Source: Candidatus Omnitrophota bacterium (lineage in GTDB: Bacteria; Omnitrophota; Gorgyraeia; B26-G9). Taken from it: a DNA stretch of 35,180 bases. Made by a program: the position numbers and the translations under genes. Location: positions 1 through 35,180 of the forward strand of contig JAHIOQ010000143.1 of assembly GCA_018895275.1 (NCBI GenBank), given 5' to 3'. This document shows positions 1-8,006 of the stretch, piece after piece. Below the pieces are notes generated by a model, which made no database searches, was not told where the DNA came from, and saw only the letters and a list, made by a program, of their open reading frames with translations. How positions within the stretch are numbered: position 1 is the first letter of the stretch; each line of letters opens with the position of its first letter.

Positions 1-299
1 AAAAAGTCGGAGCGGCAATTATCCTTGAAGAACCGGGAAAATTCGGAATAATGAAAATTGCCGTTGGCTTAACAATGGAAGGCGAGGTTTATGCGGTAAA
101 AGTAATAAGTTTTACTGATTCTCGAGGGCGTGCTGTTGTCCGCGGAAGTTTTCTTAAACAATTTATGGGCAAAAGCGGCAGAGATTCCTTTGCCCTGAAT
201 AAAGATGTCATTGCCGTAAGCGGAGCGACTGCTTCTTCAGGAGCGGTTATTTTTATTATTAAAAAAGCCGTTGTTTTATATGAACTGGCTTATCTTTAA
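1..299 (+). CDS. FMN-binding domain protein, RnfG/NqrC-like (5' truncated)
   Basis: The reading frame is open from base 3 to the stop at 299, so the gene begins upstream of the window; the internal ATG at 51 is not a credible start because the residues before it (LEEPGKFGI) continue the fold. The visible C-terminal ~98 residues match the FMN_bind domain: a strand with a GLTMEGEVYAVKV pattern, a FLKQFMGKS segment, and near the end SGATASSGAV. In RnfG and NqrC the SGAT-type motif is where FMN is attached covalently through a phosphoester to Thr. Such proteins carry electrons in Rnf/Nqr membrane complexes or act as stand-alone periplasmic or membrane flavoproteins. No other rnf gene is visible, so which system it serves cannot be decided here. 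The sequence ends soon after the FMN motif, as is usual for the family. Confidence 0.8.
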   Translation, partial: KVGAAIILEEPGKFGIMKIAVGLTMEGEVYAVKVISFTDSRGRAVVRGSFLKQFMGKSGRDSFALNKDVIAVSGATASSGAVIFIIKKAVVLYELAYL

Positions 300-315
300 A
301 AAATAGAGAAAATTC

Positions 316-344
316 TTGACAATAATGCATGGGTGTGTTAACTT
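316..344 (+). promoter_or_regulatory. Putative sigma70-type promoter upstream of the porin
   Basis: A perfect -35 hexamer TTGACA (316-321) is followed after 17 bases by TAACTT (339-344), which keeps the key T1, A2 and T6 of a -10 box. If used, it gives a leader of about 240 bases before the porin start at 591. A TATAAT at 492-497 without a good -35 could be an alternative closer promoter. Confidence 0.45.
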
Positions 345-590
345 AAACAGCTAAGAAATGCCGCATTCATTTCCGGCGGCAGAAGGGATAATTTTATACA
401 AAGGTTCTAATTATCATATATAGCCTTAATCCGGCGTGAAGGAGGTGGGGGAAAATTAAAGCCAGAGGTTATAAGTATATGATGATATACATATAATAGA
501 AAAAGTGCCTGGGCAACTATAGACAGAATAAAACTATAGCCCTAGTTTGACGTATAAATTAAAAAAATGGATTTAAAAGGAGGACTTAAA
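345..590 (+). other. Long untranslated leader with a hairpin
   Basis: No credible gene lies between 300 and 590. The region holds the putative promoter and a hairpin in which CTATAG (517-522) pairs with CTATAG (534-539), extended by GGG (511-513) with CCC (540-542) across a small bulge. There is no T-run after it, so it is not an intrinsic terminator. I could not match it to a riboswitch class I know. An AGGAGG (578-583) sits 7 bases before the ATG at 591. Confidence 0.35.
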
Positions 591-1892
591 ATGAAACGGA
601 TGCTGATAATATTATTAGCCGTAAGCATGGTGGCAGTAATGATTATGCCTGCCTTTGCTGAGGTGCAGAATATAAAAGTCGGAGGAGGAGTCAATATTAA
701 AGGATTCTTGCGCGACAATTATTTAACAACCGGTTCCGGCGGCGGAAGAATGTTAACCGGATTTCAGAATGCTGAAACAAGAGACTGGTACAACACCATA
801 ACCAAGTTGGCAGTCAACGCGGATTTGACGGATAATGTCGAGGCAAGCATTGTCCTGGCCAACGAAAGAGATTGGCAGAATGCAGCAACGAATTCAGGTG
901 CGGTAAATGTCTATTGCTCATATGTGACGTTGAAGGAAATGCTTTATTCTCCGTTGACCGTAAAGGCCGGAAAAATGCCGGTAAAGATTGCGGATGGTTT
1001 AATGCTTGGGGATGGGTCAATTTCAGAACAATATCTTGGTTCTGATTATGCCCTCTCCAGCGCTTTCAATACCATCCACGGAATTTTGGATTATGATCCG
1101 TTGACACTAATTGTGGGCACAATGAAATTTAGCGATGCGGCTCAATCCTCGTCGGATGATATTGATGGATATTTGATTGACGCGATCTACAAATTCGAAG
1201 ATGATATGAAAAGTGTCTTGGATGTGTATGTGATTAACGCGCATTATAACAGCCCGCAGGCAACAACAACCGGCCCAACCGGTACCAGTACCAACGCGGT
1301 TGATGTATACGCGATTGCCGGCACCTTGAACTCAAGCCCGATAGAGGGTGTTGCCACAAAACTGGGATTGGCTTATCAGTTTGGAGATTATCAGAAGATC
1401 CACGGCGGTACGAACAGAGACCTCAAGGCATACGCTATTGACGTTGCCGTGAATTACAGCGTTGAGAGCGAATATTCGCCGAAGGTCGGCGTGAAGTATG
1501 TGTATCGTTCCGGCCAGGATTCATCCGGCACAACCGGTGATTATAAAGGCTGGCTGGCGTTGTATGAAAGCCAGGTCAACGGTGTTATCTATGACCCGAA
1601 CACGAACACGAATTCCATTGCTTTGACCGGCAGTGTTGTTCCTATGGACAGATTGACGGTGGGCTTGGAATGGTGGTGGTATAACCTGGCGAAGAAGCAG
1701 TCAACGGAAACACCGGCTAATTCTTCGAAAAAGGATGCGGGAGCAGAGTTGGATCTTTATGCCAAGTATGCCTATACGGAAGATGTCAGCCTTGGCCTTA
1801 ACGTGGCGTGGTTTTTCCCGGGAGATTACTACAAATCAGGATATGATAAGACAGCAATGCAGGTTATGGCAGAACTCGGCGTAGCGTTCTAA
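591..1892 (+). CDS. Outer-membrane beta-barrel porin
   Basis: The 433-residue product begins with a classical signal peptide (MKRMLIILLAVSMVAVMIMP, then AFA before the cleavage site). The rest is rich in alternating hydrophobic/polar strands, Gly, Tyr and Trp, and ends in a hydrophobic strand with a terminal Phe (ELGVAF), the C-terminal beta-signal recognised by the BAM machinery. It should sit in the outer membrane and pass small solutes; the substrate cannot be read from sequence. The ATG at 591 is chosen over the ATG at 567 because AGGAGG is correctly spaced 7 bases upstream and the signal peptide then starts cleanly. It stands alone between its own leader and a perfect terminator, suggesting a strongly expressed single-gene unit. 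It resembles the roughly 400-residue porins annotated as putative porin or alginate-export-like in uncultured diderm phyla; that assignment is by general character only. Confidence 0.75.
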   Translation: MKRMLIILLAVSMVAVMIMPAFAEVQNIKVGGGVNIKGFLRDNYLTTGSGGGRMLTGFQNAETRDWYNTITKLAVNADLTDNVEASIVLANERDWQNAATNSGAVNVYCSYVTLKEMLYSPLTVKAGKMPVKIADGLMLGDGSISEQYLGSDYALSSAFNTIHGILDYDPLTLIVGTMKFSDAAQSSSDDIDGYLIDAIYKFEDDMKSVLDVYVINAHYNSPQATTTGPTGTSTNAVDVYAIAGTLNSSPIEGVATKLGLAYQFGDYQKIHGGTNRDLKAYAIDVAVNYSVESEYSPKVGVKYVYRSGQDSSGTTGDYKGWLALYESQVNGVIYDPNTNTNSIALTGSVVPMDRLTVGLEWWWYNLAKKQSTETPANSSKKDAGAELDLYAKYAYTEDVSLGLNVAWFFPGDYYKSGYDKTAMQVMAELGVAF

Positions 1893-1916
1893 CGAACGGA
1901 TATAAATTAGAAACGG

Positions 1917-1952
1917 CAGGGCCTTCGTTATTTGACGAAGGCCCTGTTTTTT
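1917..1952 (+). terminator. Rho-independent terminator after the porin
   Basis: CAGGGCCTTCG (1917-1927) and CGAAGGCCCTG (1936-1946) form a perfect 11-bp stem with an 8-base loop, followed directly by six T residues (1947-1952). It starts 25 bases after the porin stop. A short open frame overlapping it (1932-2114) is rejected as a gene. Confidence 0.93.
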
Positions 1953-1982
1953 AATTTATTCGATAAAGACGGGATTTTATGC

Positions 1983-2011
1983 TTGACACTCCGGGCTTTT
2001 TTGAGTATGAT
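1983..2011 (+). promoter_or_regulatory. Sigma70-type promoter of the chemotaxis operon
   Basis: TTGACA (1983-1988), a 17-base spacer and TATGAT (2006-2011) form a near-consensus promoter just after the porin terminator and about 160 bases before cheW. The sequence has no sigma28-like flagellar promoter pattern that I could see, so housekeeping expression of the chemotaxis genes is inferred. Confidence 0.75.
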
Positions 2012-2171
2012 AAAATATATTCTAAGTTACGGTGTTTCAGTTTGTTCAGCGAAATACAAGGAAAAGGAAGCTGAAGATAGCATGGTAAAAACCGGTAAGC
2101 GAGAGGCCACATAGATGGCTGATTTTGGGGACGGCACTTAATATCCTTGATTTACTTTGGGAGGTATAAAA

Positions 2172-2687
2172 ATGGTGGAAAATAGAAAGGGCAAAGAAGA
2201 GGTTCAACTGGTGGTTTTCAAGATCGGCAGTGAAGAATTCGGGGTAGAGATTAATCAGGTGCGGGAAATTGTTAAGCTTGTTTCGATTACACGTATGCCG
2301 AAGGCGCCCGCATTTATTGAGGGGGTGGTGAATTTAAGAGGGCAAATAATTACGGTAATAGATTTGTCGAAAAAGCTGGATCTTCCCTCTGCGGGTAAAA
2401 CAGATTCGACCCGAATCATGGTTGTAGAAGTCGCAGATAATACGGTGGGAATGATCGTTGATTCTGTTTCGGAAGTTTTGCGCCTGGCCAAGGATGATAT
2501 AGAAGCTACTCCTGCGCTTATCGATACGGAAGTACACGAGCGCTATTTAAGAGGTGTAGGAAAGATGGAGGACAGGCTGCTTATTTTGCTGGATTTAAAT
2601 GAAGTATTGAGCATAGATGAGATACATCATATTTCCAAACAGGTTGAGTCGATAAAAGAAACTGTTGGTAAAGAGGATAAATCGTAA
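2172..2687 (+). CDS. cheW: Chemotaxis coupling protein CheW
   Basis: This is a single CheW-type SH3-like domain of 171 residues that bridges chemoreceptors and the kinase CheA in the cytoplasmic signalling array. Family features are clear: VVFKIGSEEFGVEINQVREI at the N-terminus, then FIEGVVNLRGQIITVIDL, with the conserved NLRG loop where receptor and CheA contacts form, and a final LLILLDLNEVL strand. The ATG at 2172 is preferred to an in-frame TTG at 2157 because GGAGG (2160-2164) precedes it at normal spacing. It is the first gene of the operon, 20 bases before cheY. Confidence 0.95.
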   Translation: MVENRKGKEEVQLVVFKIGSEEFGVEINQVREIVKLVSITRMPKAPAFIEGVVNLRGQIITVIDLSKKLDLPSAGKTDSTRIMVVEVADNTVGMIVDSVSEVLRLAKDDIEATPALIDTEVHERYLRGVGKMEDRLLILLDLNEVLSIDEIHHISKQVESIKETVGKEDKS

Positions 2688-2707
2688 GGAAAAGGAGGAA
2701 CGTAACT

Positions 2708-3082
2708 ATGGGAGCAAAAGTCTTGGTTGTGGATGATGCGGTGTTTATGCGTAAAATGATCGGCGATATTTTGAAGAAAGAAGGATATGAAGTCGTGGGC
2801 GAGGCAGAGAACGGGAAAGAGGCCGTGGATAAATATATGGAGCTTTGCCCGGAATTAGTTACGATGGATATAGTTATGCCCAAAGTCGGCGATATCGACG
2901 GGATCGGCGCCGTAAAGCAGATTATGCAGAAAGACGGCAAAGCGAAAATCCTGATGGTCAGCGCTATGGGGCAGCATGCGCTTGTGGTGGAAGCAATTCA
3001 GGCAGGGGCAAAAGACTTCGTAACGAAACCGTTTCAGCCTTCGCGCGTGCTGGAGGCGGCAAAACGCGTGCTGGAAAGCTGA
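2708..3082 (+). CDS. cheY: Chemotaxis response regulator CheY
   Basis: This 124-residue protein consists only of a receiver domain and would carry the phosphoryl signal from CheA to the flagellar switch or another motility output. The acidic pair D9/D10, phosphoacceptor D54 (VTMDIVMP), S85 and K107 (VTKPF) are all present. The loop after the phosphorylation site is two residues longer than usual (MPKVGDIDGIG in place of the common MPxMDG pattern). A strong AAGGAGG lies upstream of the ATG. Its neighbours cheC and cheC2 encode the expected phosphatases; no cheZ is present. Confidence 0.95.
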   Translation: MGAKVLVVDDAVFMRKMIGDILKKEGYEVVGEAENGKEAVDKYMELCPELVTMDIVMPKVGDIDGIGAVKQIMQKDGKAKILMVSAMGQHALVVEAIQAGAKDFVTKPFQPSRVLEAAKRVLES

Positions 3083-3141
3083 GCGGTTAAATGTTGTTTG
3101 AAATAAAAATAATATCGTTCAACAAATAGGGGGAAACAAAT

Positions 3142-3753
3142 TTGCTGGAGGAAGATATTAAATTAAACGATAAACAGCAGGATGTGTTGAAGGAAATTGC
3201 GAATATTTGTGCCGGCAATGCCGCTACGGCTTTTTCTCAGCTATTGAACAAGAAAATAGAAATGAATGTTCCGCGTGTCCATCTTTTGCGCGTGGAGAAA
3301 GTCCCCGAAGTAGTCGGCGGCGCGGACACATTAGTCGTGAGCGTGGTTTTTCAGGTTTTCGGCGATGCGCCGGGAGTGATTCTTTTGTTATTTCCGCAAA
3401 AAGATGCCAGGTCACTGGCGGCAATGTTGACGGAGACGACGGTTGACAGCAATATTTTCACGGAGATGGATCAGTCCGCGATTAAAGAGGCGGGAAGTAT
3501 TCTTACCGGTGCGTATTTGAATACTCTTTCCAGTTTTACCCGTTTAGGTCTTATCCCTTCGACTCCGAGTATCGTTATCGATATGGCCGGCGCTTTGGTT
3601 GATTATATTTTGATTGAACTGGCGACGGTTACGGAATACGCGTTATTGATTGATTCGGAATTTATTGAGGAAGACAGAAGTGTGAGAGGGCACTTCTTTT
3701 TATTACCTAACCCGGGAAGTCTTACTGCGATCTTAAAAGCAATAGGAGCGTGA
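3142..3753 (+). CDS. cheC: CheY-P phosphatase CheC, first copy
   Basis: The product (203 residues) has the CheC/CheX/FliY fold and should dephosphorylate CheY-P, and through CheD binding also tune receptor deamidation. It starts at TTG with AGGGGG eight bases upstream; no ATG fits the N-terminal helix. CheC proteins usually have two pseudo-symmetric active sites of the form E-x2-N. Here the first is intact (E18 and N21 in LKEIANICAGNAA), while in the second the Asn is replaced by Ser (E116 and S119 in IKEAGSILTG). So only one catalytic site is predicted. The CheC/CheD pairing is supported by the adjacent cheD, which starts two bases after the stop. Confidence 0.92.
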   Translation: MLEEDIKLNDKQQDVLKEIANICAGNAATAFSQLLNKKIEMNVPRVHLLRVEKVPEVVGGADTLVVSVVFQVFGDAPGVILLLFPQKDARSLAAMLTETTVDSNIFTEMDQSAIKEAGSILTGAYLNTLSSFTRLGLIPSTPSIVIDMAGALVDYILIELATVTEYALLIDSEFIEEDRSVRGHFFLLPNPGSLTAILKAIGA

Positions 3754-3754
3754 C

Positions 3755-4243
3755 ATGGAAGTACACGAGATTCATGTGGGAATGGCAGACATGAAGGTTG
3801 CCAGGTCTCCTGCCATACTTACTTCATTAGGAATCGGTTCTTGCGTCGGTATTGTGCTTTATTATCCCCGCTTGAAAATAGGCGGCATGGCCCATATCAT
3901 GCTTCCAGATATAGAAGTTGTCAGGAATAAAAGCAACCGGGCAAAGTTTGCGAATACGGCAGTTCCGGACTTGCTGCGGGAGATGGAACAAATGGGCGCG
4001 GAAAAGTTAATGATCAAGGCAAAGATTATGGGCGGCGCGCACATGTTCTGTTTTGCCAAATCCAGCACGGTGTTTAATATCGGCGAGCGTAATGTGGAAA
4101 AGGTGAAGCAAATACTGCAGGAACTGCGCATTAAAATTGTCGCGGAAGATACCGGAGGCTGTTACGGGCGCTCTTTGTTTTTTGACTTGGATACCGGGCT
4201 GGTAAGAGTGCGGACGATTGCGCATGGAGAAAAAATTCTATGA
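3755..4243 (+). CDS. cheD: Chemoreceptor glutamine deamidase CheD
   Basis: CheD deamidates specific glutamines on chemoreceptors and, in the Bacillus and Thermotoga systems, binds and stimulates CheC. The 162-residue length is typical. The catalytic cysteine C30 lies in LGIGSCVGIVLY and the histidine H47 in GGMAHIMLP; the hydroxyl residue expected six positions before the cysteine is S24, with T23 beside it. The gene overlaps the next (cheB) by the four bases ATGA, indicating translational coupling. With two CheC copies in the operon, CheD probably has more than one partner. Confidence 0.95.
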   Translation: MEVHEIHVGMADMKVARSPAILTSLGIGSCVGIVLYYPRLKIGGMAHIMLPDIEVVRNKSNRAKFANTAVPDLLREMEQMGAEKLMIKAKIMGGAHMFCFAKSSTVFNIGERNVEKVKQILQELRIKIVAEDTGGCYGRSLFFDLDTGLVRVRTIAHGEKIL

Positions 4244-5274
4244 TACGGGTACTTGTGGTTGATAATTCTGCGTTTATGCGCAGGGTTATCAGCGACATCA
4301 TTAACAGCGATGATGAGATGGAGGTTGTTGATGCCGCGCGTACAGGTGCTGAAGCAATCACAAAGGTATTACAGTTAAGGCCGGATGTTGTTACATTGGA
4401 TATTGAAATGCCCGATATCGACGGCCTTACTGCCTTGCGGTATATAATGAATGAGGCGCCTACTCCGGTAGTGGTTATCAGCGCCAACGCGGCTCCCGGC
4501 AGCCCCAATGCGTTAAAAGCGCTGGAATTGGGCGCGGTGGACATAGTTTGTAAATTGAGCGGAGAGATTTCTCTGGATATCCATAATTCGGGCAGTGAAA
4601 TCGTCCGCAAGGTAAAAGCAGCCTGCCGCGTTAATGTTAGACAGATCCAGAAAATATTTAACCGCCTTATAAGAAAGCCGGCAGCGTGTCCGGAGATAGC
4701 GGTTAATCTCAAAAAGGTGATTACGATCGGGGCTTCGACAGGAGGTCCAAAGGCGATAAAAGAGATACTTCCGTATTTTCCTGCCGATATCCCCGCGGCA
4801 TTTCTTATTGTGCAGCATATGCCTGCGATGTTTACGAAGTCGATGGCGGAGCGGTTAAACTGGTCGACAAAAATAGAAATTAAAGAGGCTGAAGACGGGG
4901 ATATCATCCGCTCCGGATGCGGATATCTCGCTCCGGGTGATTATCACATGGTAGTCGGCGCGGAAAATGATGATGCCGTGATTCGCCTTGTGCATACGGA
5001 AAAAGTAAATAACGTGCGGCCTTCCGTAACGGTAACGATGAATTCCGCGGCGGAGTATTTCGGCAGCCGGAATATCGGTGTTTTGCTTACGGGTATGGGA
5101 CAGGACGGAGCGGAAGGCATGCGTAAGATTAAGCAGGCTGGGGGGGTAACTCTGGCGGAGGATGAATCTACCTGTGTTGTCTACGGCATGCCGCGTGCGG
5201 CGGTAAAAGAAGGTGTTGTCGACAAAATTGTCCCCTTGTTTCATATGGGGCTGGAGATAATGAAATATGTTTAA
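4240..5274 (+). CDS. cheB: Chemoreceptor methylesterase/deamidase CheB
   Basis: The protein (344 residues) has an N-terminal receiver domain (about 1-125) and a C-terminal esterase domain (about 155-344) that hydrolyses receptor glutamyl methyl esters. The esterase triad is visible: S166 in GASTGGP, H193 in VQHMPA and D289 in TGMGQDGAEGM. The receiver has phosphoacceptor D54 and K105, but its acidic pair reads D8-N9 (VVDNSAFMR) where most family members have Asp-Asp. The Asn replaces a usual Mg2+ ligand and may alter phosphorylation kinetics. No cheR methyltransferase is found in the window, so its counterpart must be encoded elsewhere or be missing. Confidence 0.95.
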   Translation: MIRVLVVDNSAFMRRVISDIINSDDEMEVVDAARTGAEAITKVLQLRPDVVTLDIEMPDIDGLTALRYIMNEAPTPVVVISANAAPGSPNALKALELGAVDIVCKLSGEISLDIHNSGSEIVRKVKAACRVNVRQIQKIFNRLIRKPAACPEIAVNLKKVITIGASTGGPKAIKEILPYFPADIPAAFLIVQHMPAMFTKSMAERLNWSTKIEIKEAEDGDIIRSGCGYLAPGDYHMVVGAENDDAVIRLVHTEKVNNVRPSVTVTMNSAAEYFGSRNIGVLLTGMGQDGAEGMRKIKQAGGVTLAEDESTCVVYGMPRAAVKEGVVDKIVPLFHMGLEIMKYV

Positions 5275-5296
5275 TTTTAAAGCAAGGTGTTTTTAA

Positions 5297-7339
5297 ATGG
5301 GCATTGAACAATACCGTTCATTATTCGTTGCCGAATCGGAAGAGCATTTGCAGATTGTCAATAATGCTCTTTTAAAACTTGAGAAGGCGCCGGATAATTT
5401 AAATATCCTCAATGAAATATTTCGCAGCGCTCATACGTTAAAAGGCATGTCGGCGACGATGGGGTTTAAAGCGCTGACAAAACTTACGCATAAGATGGAA
5501 GATGTGCTGGATGTTTTCCGCGCACAAAAGATTCCGGTTACGACGGAAGTTATTGATGCTTTGTTCCGCTGCCTGGATATGCTGCAGATGCTGCTTGAGG
5601 AAGTTAAAACGGAAAAGGATTTGTCGGTTGATGTCGACGCGATGATCGTGCAGCTGGAAGGCATTCTGCCGACGATCTCTTCCGCTGCGGCCGCTACGTT
5701 TGCCGATAAAAAAAACGAGATACGGCTGACGCCTTTGGAACGGGATAATTTGCGGGAAGTCCTGAGTGCGCAGGATTTATATATATATATTGTGGATATA
5801 TTTCTCAGTCCCGATTGCCAGCTGAAATCCGCCCGCGCTTTTATGGTTTTCAGCAGGCTGGGTGATAAGGGAGAGGTTATAAAATCCGACCCTCCGGTGG
5901 ATGAATTAGAGAAAAATCATTTTGGCTGTTCTTTCGAACTGCTTTTTCTTACGCATTTGGAGCGGAATAAGGCCGAAGAATTGCTTGCGAAAATAATCGA
6001 GATTGATAAAATAGAAATCAGAAAAATCGAAAATATTAATGACATCCCCGATGAAAAGGGTATAAAGGTAAAGGCGCGGACGGAAACGGCAGCGGCAGCT
6101 GATGAAGAGGCGGGCAAGAGAAAAGAAGGCATGGCGCCGCAAACGGCTTTTAAAAAAATTCAGAGCATCCGTGTCAGTACAAAGCGGCTGGATAACCTTA
6201 TGAATTATGTGGGAGAGCTGGTTATCGCTAAAATACGGCTTATGCAGATTGCCCGGGTTCATCAGATACAATCTCTCCATGAAATCCTGACTAATATCGA
6301 CCGCCTGATGACGGATTTGCAGGATGAAGTTATGCAGGTGCGGCTTATCCCTATCGCGCAGGTTTTTGACCGGTTTCCGCGCATGGTCAGGGACCTGGCA
6401 CGCAGCGAATATAAACAGATTAATCTGGAACTAAGCGGCGGAGAAATCGAATTGGACCGCACTGTGCTTGATGAGATCGCCGATCCGCTGGTGCATCTTT
6501 TACGTAACGCTGTTGATCACGGCATTGAACTGCCGCAGGAGCGCAAAAGTAATAACAAAAGCCCGGTGGGAGTCATAAAATTAACTGCTCGCAGGGAAAA
6601 AATATATGTTTTGATTGAAGTTTCCGACGACGGCAGGGGGATGGACCCGAATATGCTGCGCCAATCCGCGGTGAGTAAGGGATTCATAACGGAAGATGAG
6701 GCGAATAAATTAAGCAATAAAGAAATACTCGAACTGATCTTGCTTCCCGGTTTTAGTTCCTCGGTTACGATTACGGATACTTCGGGCCGCGGCGTAGGCA
6801 TGGATGTTGTGAAAATGAAAATAGAGGACATTGGAGGAACGGTAAGCTTTGATTCCGTACAGGGTAAGGGAAGCATATTTTCTCTAAAACTTCCGGTAAC
6901 GGTTGCGATTATTCGTGCGATGCTTGTTAAAGTAGCACAAGAGATATACGCGATTCCTATTGCTAACGTGGCGGAAACCGTAAAAATCCCGCAGCATAAG
7001 ATTAAACATATTGAAAAATCGGAAGTTGTCAATTTAAGGAATGAAGTCGTTTCCTTACTGAGAATGGACAAATTTTTAGGCGCGCTAAGAGCGACAACCG
7101 GCGAAAAAAAGGAAGAAGCTGCAGAAGGAAAAGAAATCGAATACAATGTAGTTATAGTGGAAAGCGGCGGGAGGAAAGCCGGCTTGGTGGTTGAGGATGT
7201 CTTAGGCCAGCAGGAAGTGGTTATTAAATCAATCGGCGCTTTGCTGAAAGGGATTAGAGGGTTTTCCGGAGCGACGATTCTCGGCGACGGCCGCGTTGCT
7301 TTAATTCTGGATGTGGCTGCATTTTTGATGAGCAAATAA
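5297..7339 (+). CDS. cheA: Chemotaxis histidine kinase CheA
   Basis: CheA autophosphorylates in response to receptor state and passes phosphate to CheY and CheB. All five domains are recognisable in 680 residues. P1 (HPt) holds H46 in RSAHTLKGMSATMGF. P2, at about 145-250, has the SARAFMVFSRLGDKGEV pattern of the CheY/CheB-docking domain. P3 dimerisation begins near KIQSIRVSTKRLDNLMNYVG. P4 is the ATPase domain, with an N-box at LLRNAVDHGIE and a glycine-rich GRGVGMDVVK lid. P5 is a CheW-like regulatory domain ending in ALILDVAAFL. It starts at an ATG 22 bases after cheB. Nothing is missing, so the kinase is expected to be active. Confidence 0.96.
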   Translation: MGIEQYRSLFVAESEEHLQIVNNALLKLEKAPDNLNILNEIFRSAHTLKGMSATMGFKALTKLTHKMEDVLDVFRAQKIPVTTEVIDALFRCLDMLQMLLEEVKTEKDLSVDVDAMIVQLEGILPTISSAAAATFADKKNEIRLTPLERDNLREVLSAQDLYIYIVDIFLSPDCQLKSARAFMVFSRLGDKGEVIKSDPPVDELEKNHFGCSFELLFLTHLERNKAEELLAKIIEIDKIEIRKIENINDIPDEKGIKVKARTETAAAADEEAGKRKEGMAPQTAFKKIQSIRVSTKRLDNLMNYVGELVIAKIRLMQIARVHQIQSLHEILTNIDRLMTDLQDEVMQVRLIPIAQVFDRFPRMVRDLARSEYKQINLELSGGEIELDRTVLDEIADPLVHLLRNAVDHGIELPQERKSNNKSPVGVIKLTARREKIYVLIEVSDDGRGMDPNMLRQSAVSKGFITEDEANKLSNKEILELILLPGFSSSVTITDTSGRGVGMDVVKMKIEDIGGTVSFDSVQGKGSIFSLKLPVTVAIIRAMLVKVAQEIYAIPIANVAETVKIPQHKIKHIEKSEVVNLRNEVVSLLRMDKFLGALRATTGEKKEEAAEGKEIEYNVVIVESGGRKAGLVVEDVLGQQEVVIKSIGALLKGIRGFSGATILGDGRVALILDVAAFLMSK

Positions 7340-7391
7340 AATCCCGAAAATTATTGATAAAAGCTTTGTTTTTTAGTAAGGAGGTTTTGAA

Positions 7392-7988
7392 ATGGGGGAA
7401 TTGACTGATATTCAGGTTGATGCGTTACGTGAGATGGGCAACATCGGGGCGGGGAATGCCGCAACGGCCCTGTCTCAGTTAATTTCAGAGGCGGTTGACC
7501 TTAGTATTCCGGCGGTTACGATGATACCCCTGGAAAAGGTTTCCTATGCCCTGGGCGGGCCGGAGAAGCTTGCTTATGTAGTATATTTGGAAGTACAGCG
7601 GCAAATGAAAGGGACGATGTTAACGGTGTATTCTCCGGAAAGCGCGCTTTTCCTTGTAAAAAAACTACTGGGAGACCAGTGCGTCGATATGGAGACGGAG
7701 TTGTCCTGCTCGGCGTTAAAAGAATTGGGGTCAATTCTTTGCGGATCTTATTTAAGCGCCCTGGCGCAGGTGATTAATTTAAATGCGGTTGCCGGAGTGC
7801 CGGCATTGGCCTATGATATGCTCGGCGCGATGATGGATTTTATTCTGGCGGAAATCGGCCAGGTTGCCGACGAAGTCTTTTTTATCGATTCGGAACTTTT
7901 TGTGCAGGAAACAAAAGTAGAGTGTTCCCAGTTATTTATCCCTAATCCGGAGGCATTGGAACAAATACTTTCCGGGTTGGGTATGTAA
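7392..7988 (+). CDS. cheC: CheC-family phosphatase, second copy
   Basis: This is a second, clearly diverged CheC of 198 residues. It is preceded by AAGGAGG. The first active site is intact (E14 and N17 in LREMGNIGAGNAATALSQ), but the second has Ser in place of Asn (E111 and S114 in LKELGSILCGSYLSAL), exactly as in the copy at 3142. Placed between cheA and the FtsA-like gene, it may act on a different response regulator or lack CheD binding. FliY and CheX are alternative relatives, but there is no FliN-like C-terminal domain (FliY) and the two-helix-site layout argues for CheC rather than CheX. Confidence 0.9.
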   Translation: MGELTDIQVDALREMGNIGAGNAATALSQLISEAVDLSIPAVTMIPLEKVSYALGGPEKLAYVVYLEVQRQMKGTMLTVYSPESALFLVKKLLGDQCVDMETELSCSALKELGSILCGSYLSALAQVINLNAVAGVPALAYDMLGAMMDFILAEIGQVADEVFFIDSELFVQETKVECSQLFIPNPEALEQILSGLGM

Positions 7989-8006
7989 TGGAGGAGATGC
8001 CTGGTT

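Noticed and set aside
345-590. Cobalamin or cyclic-di-GMP riboswitch in the porin leader
   Set aside because: The conserved cores of those classes, as I know them, are not present.
1932-2114. Open frame of 60 codons after the porin
   Set aside because: It begins inside the terminator stem-loop, overlaps the che promoter, has no ribosome binding site and looks like no protein family.
2120-2150. GGGGACGGCACTT near cheW as a REP/RAYT-type repeat
   Set aside because: Only one copy occurs in the window and no inverted partner or REP-associated transposase is near.
4131-4907. Long minus-strand open frame opposite cheD/cheB
   Set aside because: It is antisense to two unmistakable chemotaxis genes and its composition reflects their codons; no motif is visible.
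6517-7335. Minus-strand open frame of 272 codons opposite cheA
   Set aside because: Shadow of cheA; Ser/Thr/Ile-rich translation with no recognisable domain.
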